A stretch of 32,032 bases of DNA, from NCBI GenBank assembly GCA_964346145.1, contig CAYFTL010000022.1, positions 1 to 32,032 of the forward strand. The letters are read 5' to 3'. The stretch is from CAYFTL01 sp964346145. Lineage in GTDB: Bacteria > Bacillota > Clostridia > Christensenellales > Aristaeellaceae. Under the pieces are notes generated by a model. That model made no database searches. It was not told the origin of the DNA and worked only from the letters and a program-made list of their open reading frames with translations. A program made the position numbers and the translations under genes. Below, piece by piece: positions 24,178 through 31,103 of the stretch (the first letter of the stretch is position 1; the number at the start of each line of letters is the position of its first letter).

Positions 24178-24759
24178 ATGAACGTATACGATTTTGATAA
24201 AACCATATTTCCCAAAGACAGCACGACGGCATTTTACTTTTTTTGTTTGAGGCGCTACACCCAAATTGCGCGGCATTGGCCTTATCAAATGTGGGCTGCG
24301 TTGTGCTACGCAACCGGCCGAAATACCAAGACACAAATGAAACAAAAGCTTTACCGTTTCATGGACGATTTGCCCAAGACAGAAGCTTTGGCCGAAGAAT
24401 TTTGGGCACACAACGCCGCAAAAATACATCCGTGGTATTTGGCGCAAAAAACAGCCGACGATGTGGTCATTTCGGCCTCCCCCGATTTTTTGCTGCGCCC
24501 AATTTGCAGCCAACTGGGCATAGGAACCTTAATCGCTTCCTTAGTCGATCCTAAGACCGGAAAATACAGCGGTCTGAACTGCTACGGCGAAGAAAAGGTG
24601 CTACGCTTTATGAACATGTATCCGCCAGATTCGGTGGATGAATTTTATTCAGATTCGCTGAGCGACACGCCCATGGCTATGTTGGCAAAAAAGGCCTTCT
24701 TGGTAAAGCACGGACAACTGCTTCCTTGGCCAGAGCGCGCGTTAAGCTCTGAAGGTTAG
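24178..24759 (+). CDS. HAD-IB family phosphatase
   Basis: A 193-residue HAD-IB hydrolase, the group containing phosphoserine phosphatase and phosphatidylglycerophosphatase C. Motif I is VYDFDKTIF (nucleophile Asp5, then Asp7), motif II is SASP, the motif III Lys lies in YGEEKVLRF, and motif IV is DSLSDTPM. Between motifs I and II a helical cap carries hydrophobic stretches (AFYFFCLRRYTQI, WPYQMWAALCYATG), which could contact membrane as in PgpC-like enzymes, an inference. A GAGG lies 7 nt before the ATG. It is 15 bp downstream of the MATE gene and ends before a strong hairpin, so it is the last gene of that operon. Confidence 0.9.
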   Translation: MNVYDFDKTIFPKDSTTAFYFFCLRRYTQIARHWPYQMWAALCYATGRNTKTQMKQKLYRFMDDLPKTEALAEEFWAHNAAKIHPWYLAQKTADDVVISASPDFLLRPICSQLGIGTLIASLVDPKTGKYSGLNCYGEEKVLRFMNMYPPDSVDEFYSDSLSDTPMAMLAKKAFLVKHGQLLPWPERALSSEG

Positions 24760-24812
24760 CATTGTGGCTACTGTGCCGCATCTGCTCTACTCCTTACAAA
24801 GGATTAGCAAAT

Positions 24813-24850
24813 AAAAGAAGTGGACGATATGACAATCGTCCACTTCTTTT
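24813..24850. terminator. Bidirectional terminator overlapping the SCIFF maturase stop
   Basis: A perfect 16-bp stem, AAAAGAAGTGGACGAT (24813-24828) and ATCGTCCACTTCTTTT (24835-24850). It serves both convergent operons; the maturase TAA at 24851-24849 overlaps the arm. Confidence 0.9.
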
Positions 24851-26204
24851 ATATTTCATCCATATGCTCAATCGCATAAATTGCCATTGCACATTCCAGT
24901 CGTTTTTTCTCCATTTCACATTCCATTTCGTAGGGTTTGGATATATCATTGTGAAACGCTTGAGCATTGGCCGCACAACCGCCACTACAGTAAAACCGCG
25001 CCCAGCACTCGAAACATTTCTCTTTGGACAACACATGGTTTTGTGCGAATTTGCTTTGAATGTTTTTGTCAAATTCACCGGTCAATACGCTGCCCATTTT
25101 GTATCCCTCCCTACCCACGAACTGATGGCAAGGGTAAATATCGCCTTCGGGGGTAACCGCCACATATTCATTGCCCGCACCGCAGCCCGTAAGCCGTTTG
25201 CGAATGCAAGGACCACCCTCCAAATCTACGAAAAAATGGAAGAAGTTAAACCAGCGCCCATCCTTACGGCGCTTGATGTATTCAGCCGCCAAATCCTCAT
25301 ACTCCTTAAGAATCTGAGGCAACATGCTCTCATCCAGTGCAAACTCCGAACCGGGCTGCAGCACCACAGGCTCGACCGATATCTGCTCAAACCCTTCATC
25401 AGCCAAAGAGAGCACGTCCTTGCCAAAATCCAAATTCCGGCTGGTAAAGGTTCCGCGCACATAATAGGACTTGTCGCCTCTGCCCTGCACAAAAGCTTTG
25501 GATTTGGGCATGATCACATCGTAAGAGCCCTTTCCATTTACCGCTGGACGCATGTAATCGTGTATCTCCTTGCGCCCATCGATGCTCAACACCACGTTGT
25601 GCATCTCCTTGTTTAAGTACTCGGAGATTTCGGGCGTCAAGCCCACGCCATTTGTGGTTGTGGTAAACATAAAACGCTTGCCGGTGGCTTTTTCGAGTTC
25701 GCGGCCATATTCTACCAGCTGTTTTACCACGTCGAAATTCATCAGCGGCTCTCCGCCAAAAAAATCAACCTCCAGCTGCTTCCGGTTCCCAGAGTGGGCA
25801 ACCAGCCAATCTAGCGCTTTTTTCCCGGTTTCTAGAGGCAACAGCCCCCGAGGACCGTGAAAGTCGCCGGTGGATGCAAAACAATACTTGCAGCGCAAAT
25901 TGCAGTCGTGGGCCGCATGCAGGCACATCGCCTTAACCACACCTTCGTGTTGGTTATGAAGCCCTGCATAGTCGTGATCGCTCATCAGCGCGCCCTGCTC
26001 AATCAGAACGCCGATTTCCGACAGCACCTCTTTCAAGTCATCCGCAGCATAGCGATCGGAAAGCTGGTCCACAATCGCCTGATCCGACATGCCTCGTTGT
26101 TTAGCCTCCAAAACATGGTATGCCATTTCGTCCAACATATGCACCGCGCCGCTGAGTACGTCCAGCGCCATATGCACCCCACAAGCCTTAAACAAATGTA
26201 ACAT
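24849..26204 (-). CDS. SCIFF ranthipeptide radical SAM maturase (SPASM)
   Basis: A 451-residue radical SAM enzyme that installs thioether crosslinks on the SCIFF precursor peptide (CteB-like). The N-terminal ~85 residues (MLHLFKACGVHMALDVLSGAVH) form the RRE-like peptide-binding domain. The radical SAM motif is C101-x3-C105-x2-C108 (CNLRCKYC), followed by DFFGGEPL. The C-terminal SPASM domain carries further cluster cysteines: GCGAGNEYVAVTPEGDIYPCHQF, then CFECWARFYCSGGC. Its substrate gene lies directly upstream at 26352-26498. The 147-bp gap between the two has several hairpins that could lower expression of the maturase relative to the precursor. The RBS (GGGGAG) is unusually far from the ATG. 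Confidence 0.96.
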   Translation of the reverse strand: MLHLFKACGVHMALDVLSGAVHMLDEMAYHVLEAKQRGMSDQAIVDQLSDRYAADDLKEVLSEIGVLIEQGALMSDHDYAGLHNQHEGVVKAMCLHAAHDCNLRCKYCFASTGDFHGPRGLLPLETGKKALDWLVAHSGNRKQLEVDFFGGEPLMNFDVVKQLVEYGRELEKATGKRFMFTTTTNGVGLTPEISEYLNKEMHNVVLSIDGRKEIHDYMRPAVNGKGSYDVIMPKSKAFVQGRGDKSYYVRGTFTSRNLDFGKDVLSLADEGFEQISVEPVVLQPGSEFALDESMLPQILKEYEDLAAEYIKRRKDGRWFNFFHFFVDLEGGPCIRKRLTGCGAGNEYVAVTPEGDIYPCHQFVGREGYKMGSVLTGEFDKNIQSKFAQNHVLSKEKCFECWARFYCSGGCAANAQAFHNDISKPYEMECEMEKKRLECAMAIYAIEHMDEI

Positions 26205-26232
26205 GGTTAGAAAAACGCTCCCCGATAAAATT

Positions 26233-26337
26233 GGCCGTTAAAACGGCTATGTGTTAATTGCAAAAAGAAAACCTGTAAAAGGTTCTTTTTAAGAGGATAA
26301 AGAAAGCTCCCGGAAGACTTATGCTTCCCCAGGAGCT
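26233..26337 (-). terminator. Hairpin cluster between SCIFF precursor and maturase
   Basis: Three minus-strand hairpins in order of transcription. First, GAGCTCC ... GGGAGC with inner GGAAG/CTTCC (26337-26305), followed by TTTCTTTAT, is terminator-like. Second, AACCT/AGGTT (26284-26270) is followed by TTCTTTTTGC. Third, GCCGTT/AACGGC lies near 26245-26233. Partial termination would give a high peptide to enzyme ratio. Confidence 0.6.
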
Positions 26338-26351
26338 CAACCGCTTTCCGG

Positions 26352-26498
26352 TTATTTGTTGCGATTGGCGCAGGACTGGTTTGCCACCGTGCAAGAGGTT
26401 TTGCAGGCCGATTGGCAAGACGCCTGGCATTCGCCACAGCCACCGGTAATCACACTTTCCTTCAAGCAGGGCTTTTGGATGGTCTTAATATGCTTCAC
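26352..26498 (-). CDS. SCIFF (six-cysteines-in-forty-five) ranthipeptide precursor
   Basis: A 48-residue peptide starting at GTG 26498, with AGAGGTG 6 nt upstream. It begins MKHIKTIQKPCLKESVIT and continues with the conserved core GGCGECQASCQSACKTSC and TVANQSCANRNK. The family's six cysteines are present (21, 24, 28, 32, 36, 43), plus an extra one at position 11 in the leader region. SCIFF peptides are nearly universal in Clostridia; the maturase links core cysteines to alpha carbons of nearby residues such as Thr. A role as a signal or regulator has been suggested for some species. The maturase lies immediately downstream and a strong promoter upstream. Confidence 0.95.
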   Translation of the reverse strand: MKHIKTIQKPCLKESVITGGCGECQASCQSACKTSCTVANQSCANRNK

Positions 26499-26544
26499 TT
26501 TGTTCACCTCTACTCTTTCATTTCTGTGTGGTATGAACTAATTT

Positions 26545-26573
26545 ATTATACATGTTTTTGCTCTATTGCGCAA
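26545..26573 (-). promoter_or_regulatory. Promoter of the SCIFF operon
   Basis: Minus-strand TTGCGC (26573-26568), exactly 17 bp, TATAAT (26550-26545), giving a ~40-nt leader before the precursor start. Confidence 0.75.
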
Positions 26574-26654
26574 CTGACGGCATAGATTTGTGCGTAATTC
26601 ACGCTCATTTGTGCTCAAAAAGTCAATATATTTATACCGGTTCATCATAAAAGA

Positions 26655-26676
26655 CACCCTGCCAAGCTGCAGGGTG
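26655..26676 (-). terminator. Terminator after hpf
   Basis: CACCCTGC and GCAGGGTG with an AGCTTG loop, followed on the minus strand by TCTTTTATG. Confidence 0.85.
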
Positions 26677-26699
26677 CTTTGATTATAAAATACAACTAG

Positions 26700-27236
26700 C
26701 TATGCATTTTCCGGTTCCAGCAGGCCGTAGTTGCCGTCGTCCCGCTTGTATACAACGCTGGTGATTCCATTTTCAGCGTTGATGAATAAAAAGAAGACAT
26801 GCCCCAACATATCCATCTGAGCGATGGCGTCCTCCACTTCCATGGGTTTCATGGTAAAGTGTTTGGTGCGAACCAGCTCGCCCGAAAACTCCGGTTCGCT
26901 TGCGATTTCCGGCTCGACAGAATCCAAAGAGCCCTTGCGTAGCCGGGCTTCGAATTTTTTGCGGTGGCGGTATATCTGTCTTTCTATTTTATTTAAGGCA
27001 TTGTCCACACTCATAAACATATCGTTGGTTATATCTTCGGCACGAATAATATCCCCAGCACTGACGATGGTGATTTCTGCAATGTTGCGCCCGCCCTTTT
27101 CTTCCGAAAGGCGTACTTGCACGTCCACTTCGTCCTTTTCATGGAAATATTTTTCCAACTTGGCTACTTTTTTCTCCAACCGACTGCGAAGTGCATCCTC
27201 AATCCTGTGGTTCTTTTTGTTGATCGTAATCCTCAT
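26700..27236 (-). CDS. hpf: Ribosome hibernation promoting factor, long form
   Basis: A 178-residue long-form HPF that dimerises 70S ribosomes into inactive 100S particles in stationary phase or stress. The N-terminal domain (about residues 1-100) has the S30AE/YfiA beta-alpha-beta fold, with the basic helix YRHRKKFEARLRK that binds the 30S decoding site. After a linker, the C-terminal dimerisation domain (about 120-178) is typical: VRTKHFTMKPMEVEDAIAQMDMLGHVFFLFINAENG and VVYKRDDGNYGLLEP. The ATG follows GGGAG by about 8 nt. The gene is monocistronic with a strong terminator. Confidence 0.96.
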   Translation of the reverse strand: MRITINKKNHRIEDALRSRLEKKVAKLEKYFHEKDEVDVQVRLSEEKGGRNIAEITIVSAGDIIRAEDITNDMFMSVDNALNKIERQIYRHRKKFEARLRKGSLDSVEPEIASEPEFSGELVRTKHFTMKPMEVEDAIAQMDMLGHVFFLFINAENGITSVVYKRDDGNYGLLEPENA

Positions 27237-27401
27237 GTCCTTCTCTCCCTTCCTGCAACTGTACCGAATATTTGCTTTCTACACTTCAGTGAGTAACGTG
27301 CAAATGCTCCGGTATGCTTATTAATTCAACGCTATATCTCCGAATCCCTCCCGGGATTTAACAAAAACTTTTCATTAGGGGAGCAGCACCATAAATAGAA
27401 A

Positions 27402-28685
27402 TCAGCTTCCAAGTTCTGTTGCAGCTTGCTTGGCCTCGTAAATAACCCGTTCGGCGTCCAATGTCTTGTATTCTCCATCATGATACAGGACTTTTCCGGC
27501 CACCATGGTGGTTTTTACGTTGAGCCCTTGGGCTGAATACACCAAGTTTGCGGTTATATCGTGGGCCGGGATCATGTTGGCTGCGTTTTTTTCAAGAATC
27601 AGCAAGTCGGCCTCCATTCCAGCTTCCAGCAAGCCTACCTCGTCAAAACCCATAGCCAGCGCTCCGGCACGGGTGGCCATATGAAGCGCCTGTTCAGCTG
27701 TGAGCGCCGTTACATTTTTATAAAACCCTTTTTGAATCAGGGCCGCCAGCTTCATGTCGGCAAACATATCATGGCTATTGTTGCTGGCGACACCGTCGCT
27801 TCCCAAAGCCACATCTATACCCGCTTCCAGCATAGTAGCCACCGGACAAATCCCGCTGGCTAATTTCAAGTTGCTGGCCGGATTGTGCACCACATGCACC
27901 TTCTTTCGAGCTAGAACTTGAATGTCTGAATCGTCCACAACCACGCAGTGGGCGCCGATAACAGGCAAATCAAACATACCCAATGCATTTAAATATTGCA
28001 CAGGAGATTGGCCGTGGCGCTGAACGCATTCATCAACCTCGCGCTGGGTTTCCGAAATATGAATGTGGATGCCTGCGCCCACCCTATGCCCTGCCTCTAC
28101 AATGCGTTTGAGCAGCGCCGGTGTGGTGGTATATTCAGCGTGAGGCGCAAGGGACACCCGAATGCGTCCCTCACACTGTCCGTGCCAGTTTTTAAACAAA
28201 TTCAGATTATCTTGCAACCTGCCACCATCGTCATCTCCGACGCCAGCTGTAATGCCGCGGGATAAATTGGCGCGCACGCCGGTCTCCTCCACCGCACGCG
28301 CCGCCTCGTCCATAAAAAAGTATTGATCGGCAAAGCTGGTGATGCCCCTGCGCACCATTTCCATAATGGCCAGCATGGTTCCTCGGTATACATGCTCCGC
28401 GGTTAAATTGTCTTCGATTTTCCAAACCTCGCTCAGCCAATCCTGAAGCACCAAATCGCTGCCTACGCCACGTACTAAAGTCATGGCTGCGTGGGCATGG
28501 GCATTGTTGAAGCCGGGCATGCAAATGCCCCCTTCACCATCAATCGTTTTTGACACTTCCAGGTTTTTAGGCGCCGCATCGACTTCACCGGAGTATACAA
28601 TCTTCGCGTCCTCTACGATCAAACATCCGTCGTTTATCAGGCGTTCTCCGGTGTATAACGTTATATTCTTAATGAGCGTTTTCAT
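27402..28685 (-). CDS. mtaD: S-adenosylhomocysteine / 5'-methylthioadenosine deaminase
   Basis: A 427-residue metal-dependent amidohydrolase of the MtaD/DadD group, deaminating the adenine of SAH, MTA or related adenosines. Metal and catalytic sites are readable: HxH in FNNAHAHAAM, His in GIHIHISET followed by Glu, His in IGAHCV, and Asp in LGSDGVASNN. The small N- and C-terminal beta domain parts (GEGGICMPGF; LLEAGMEADLLIL) are normal. GGGAGGG lies 6 nt before the ATG. The start codon sits 2 bp after the adenosylhomocysteinase stop, so the two genes are cotranscribed and act on the same substrate. Confidence 0.93.
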   Translation of the reverse strand: MKTLIKNITLYTGERLINDGCLIVEDAKIVYSGEVDAAPKNLEVSKTIDGEGGICMPGFNNAHAHAAMTLVRGVGSDLVLQDWLSEVWKIEDNLTAEHVYRGTMLAIMEMVRRGITSFADQYFFMDEAARAVEETGVRANLSRGITAGVGDDDGGRLQDNLNLFKNWHGQCEGRIRVSLAPHAEYTTTPALLKRIVEAGHRVGAGIHIHISETQREVDECVQRHGQSPVQYLNALGMFDLPVIGAHCVVVDDSDIQVLARKKVHVVHNPASNLKLASGICPVATMLEAGIDVALGSDGVASNNSHDMFADMKLAALIQKGFYKNVTALTAEQALHMATRAGALAMGFDEVGLLEAGMEADLLILEKNAANMIPAHDITANLVYSAQGLNVKTTMVAGKVLYHDGEYKTLDAERVIYEAKQAATELGS

Positions 28686-28687
28686 TT

Positions 28688-29953
28688 TTATCCCTCCCAG
28701 CCCGCCAGATATTCGCGTTGTTCATCACTCAGGGCATCTATCGAAATCCCTAGCGTTTCAAGCTTCATGCGCGCGACCGACATATCGATATTTTCCGGCA
28801 CTTCATACACTTGGTTTTTGTTCAGATTGCGCGCGTTCTTGGCCATATATTCGGCTGAAAGCGCCTGCAAAGCGAAGCTGATGTCCATGATTTCGGCCGG
28901 ATGGCCATCACCGGCGGCTAAATTCACCAGACGCCCTTCGGCTATCACATACACCCTTTTGCCATCCGTTAATGTATATTCCTTAATATTGTTGCGTACA
29001 ACACGCTGTTGTTGAGAAGCCTGCTCCAAGGCGCTCACCGCAACCTCCACATCAAAATGACCTGCGTTGCACAGGATAGCACCATCCTTCATTTTGCGCA
29101 TGTGCTCGACGCGAATTACATCTTTGCATCCGGTCACCGTAATAAAAATATCACCCATGGCTGCGGCCTCATCCATGTTGCACACCGCGTGCCCATCCAT
29201 GTGGGCTTCGGCTGCGCGCACCGGATTGACTTCACACACCACCACATCGGCCCCAAGAGCCTTCGCGCGAAGGGCGATGCCCTTACCGCACCAGCCGTAG
29301 CCGGCAACCACAACTGTCTTGCCTGCCACAATCAGGTTTGTGGTACGCATAATGCCATCCCACACCGATTGGCCGGTGCCGTAACGGTTGTCAAACAAAT
29401 ACTTCATCTGGGAATCATTGACGCACACCATTGGAAAATTCAATTGACCGGCGGCAGCGCGCGCCCGAAGGCGTAGGACCCCCGTCGTGGTCTCCTCGCA
29501 ACCGCCGATGACATGCTCGGCCAAATTCTTTCGCTGTTCGTGCAAAATCTGCACAAGGTCTCCGCCGTCGTCGATAATTAGGTGGGGTTTCACTTCCAAG
29601 GCTTTGAGCAAATGTTCTTTGTACTCTTCATCGGTAGCGCCATACCACGCACAAACACGAATGCCTTGTGCCGCCAGCCCTGCTGCTACGTCATCCTGGG
29701 TTGAGAGCGGGTTGGAGCCGGTTACGCTGACCAGAGCCCCGCCGGCCTGAAGCAGCAGCGCCAGCCTGGCGGTCTTCGCCTCCAAATGGATGGACATGCA
29801 AATCCGCAAATTTTCGAAGGGCTTTTCGGCTTGAAAGCGCTTTTCCAGCAGCGCCAAAATGGGCATGTGCTGTTTTACCCATTCTATTTTTTGAATGCCC
29901 AAATCTGCCAGCTCCGGCTTTTTAATGATGCTTTCTGTGCTGATATGTTCCAT
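28688..29953 (-). CDS. ahcY: Adenosylhomocysteinase (S-adenosyl/S-inosyl-homocysteine hydrolase)
   Basis: A 421-residue NAD-dependent hydrolase of the AhcY family that splits SAH (or SIH) to homocysteine plus nucleoside, removing the by-product of SAM-dependent methylation. It has LEAKTARLALLLQAGG, TGSNPLSTQDDVAAGL, EETTTGVLRL, NDSQMKYLFDNRYGTGQSVWDGIMR, the NAD-binding motif GYGWCGKG and NAGHFDVE. It is of the shorter archaeal/Thermotoga type: the protein ends after LSDEQREYLAGWEG and lacks the C-terminal Lys/Tyr extension of eukaryotic-type enzymes. The start at 29953 has GGAG 9 nt ahead. Pairing with the deaminase gene suggests the real substrate may be S-inosylhomocysteine. Confidence 0.95.
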   Translation of the reverse strand: MEHISTESIIKKPELADLGIQKIEWVKQHMPILALLEKRFQAEKPFENLRICMSIHLEAKTARLALLLQAGGALVSVTGSNPLSTQDDVAAGLAAQGIRVCAWYGATDEEYKEHLLKALEVKPHLIIDDGGDLVQILHEQRKNLAEHVIGGCEETTTGVLRLRARAAAGQLNFPMVCVNDSQMKYLFDNRYGTGQSVWDGIMRTTNLIVAGKTVVVAGYGWCGKGIALRAKALGADVVVCEVNPVRAAEAHMDGHAVCNMDEAAAMGDIFITVTGCKDVIRVEHMRKMKDGAILCNAGHFDVEVAVSALEQASQQQRVVRNNIKEYTLTDGKRVYVIAEGRLVNLAAGDGHPAEIMDISFALQALSAEYMAKNARNLNKNQVYEVPENIDMSVARMKLETLGISIDALSDEQREYLAGWEG

Positions 29954-29986
29954 GATATATCTCTCCATTCACTGTATTAAACAAAC

Positions 29987-30012
29987 GCCGGCCAACACAT
30001 TGTGTGACCGGC
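29987..30012 (-). terminator. Terminator between galE and ahcY
   Basis: GCCGGTCACA and TGTTGGCCGGC form a hairpin on the minus strand, followed by GTTTGTTT. It starts 7 bp past the galE stop, so ahcY-mtaD should be mostly independent of galE. Confidence 0.7.
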
Positions 30013-30018
30013 ATTATA

Positions 30019-31005
30019 CTAATCTTTATATCCATTGGGGTGGGCACTGTGCCACTTCCAGGCCGATTCTATAATCTGCTTCAGATCGGGGAATTTGGGT
30101 TCCCAACCCAGCTCTTTCATGATTTTTTTAGAGCTCGCTATCAGAATGGCCGGATCTCCAGGCCGCCTTTCCCCTTCCTGTATAGGAATTGGCCAATTGA
30201 CCACTTGGGCTACCGTGTCAATAACTTCGCGCACGCTAAAACCGCTTCCATTGCCCAGGTTGTAGCAAGTAGTTTCGTGACCGTTTCTAAGCGCATCCAG
30301 CGCCAAAATATGGGCGGAGGAGAGGTCGCTCACATGGACATAATCCCGAATGCAAGTCCCATCCTGCGTGGGATAGTCGGTTCCATAAATGATCACCGAA
30401 TCGATTTTACCCAAAACAGTTTGCAGCACGATGGGAATCAAATGGCTTTCCGGATTATGGGCCTCCCCGATCAAGCCGCTCTCGTCGGCACCGCACGCAT
30501 TGAAATAGCGCAGGGATACCGAACGCAAACCGTAGGCTTGATCGTAGTCCTTAAGGATTTTTTCAATCATGAGCTTGGTGGTACCATAAACGCTGGTGGG
30601 GTTTTGAGGCATATCTTCATGGATGGGCACCTCTTTGGGTTCTCCGAAAGTGGCAGCCGTGGATGAAAAAACCATATGCTTTACGTTGTGCTTTACCATG
30701 GCATTGAGCAGGTTTATCGTGCCCGACACATTGTTGTAATAATATTTGTCCGGTTCCCGCATGGATTCACCCACCCGCGAATACGCAGCAAAGTGAATGA
30801 CCGAATCAATATTATAATCACAAATAATGCGCTCCAATAGCGCCGAATCGTGTAAGGAGCCTTCGATAAACTCCATGCCCTGAGTCGCTTGCCTAAACCC
30901 GGTACTCAGGTCGTCCAAGATAACGACGCGCTCTCCCTTTTCGCGCAAATCTTTTGCAGTGTGGCTTCCGATATAGCCAGCTCCCCCGGTTACCAAAACA
31001 GCCAT
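30019..31005 (-). CDS. galE: UDP-glucose 4-epimerase
   Basis: A 328-residue extended SDR enzyme interconverting UDP-glucose and UDP-galactose with tightly bound NAD+, for galactose use and cell-surface sugars. The NAD-binding motif is VTGGAGYIGSHT, the catalytic Ser lies in SSTAATFGEP, and the Tyr/Lys pair is in SVYGTTKLMIEK. The substrate region RYFNACGADE and the IYGTDYPTQDGTCIRDYVHVSDL block are typical of GalE. GGGGGAG precedes the ATG by 6-7 nt. A TTGACA-18-TATAAT promoter lies directly upstream, separating it from ispDF. Confidence 0.96.
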   Translation of the reverse strand: MAVLVTGGAGYIGSHTAKDLREKGERVVILDDLSTGFRQATQGMEFIEGSLHDSALLERIICDYNIDSVIHFAAYSRVGESMREPDKYYYNNVSGTINLLNAMVKHNVKHMVFSSTAATFGEPKEVPIHEDMPQNPTSVYGTTKLMIEKILKDYDQAYGLRSVSLRYFNACGADESGLIGEAHNPESHLIPIVLQTVLGKIDSVIIYGTDYPTQDGTCIRDYVHVSDLSSAHILALDALRNGHETTCYNLGNGSGFSVREVIDTVAQVVNWPIPIQEGERRPGDPAILIASSKKIMKELGWEPKFPDLKQIIESAWKWHSAHPNGYKD

Positions 31006-31041
31006 CGGCGCTCCCCCTCTTAACCTATTATCCTTAACCTC

Positions 31042-31071
31042 ATTATATTCCGCGCATCAAATTACTGTCAA
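31042..31071 (-). promoter_or_regulatory. Promoter of galE
   Basis: Minus-strand consensus TTGACA (31071-31066), 18 bp, TATAAT (31047-31042), about 37 bp before the start codon. Confidence 0.8.
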
Positions 31072-31103
31072 GCAAACCGGCAACGCTATTTGGCTTTATG
31101 GCT

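Noticed and set aside
24762..25616. A 284-codon plus-strand open frame
   Set aside because: It lies wholly antisense to the SCIFF maturase, whose motifs are unmistakable; it has no domain and begins in a terminator.
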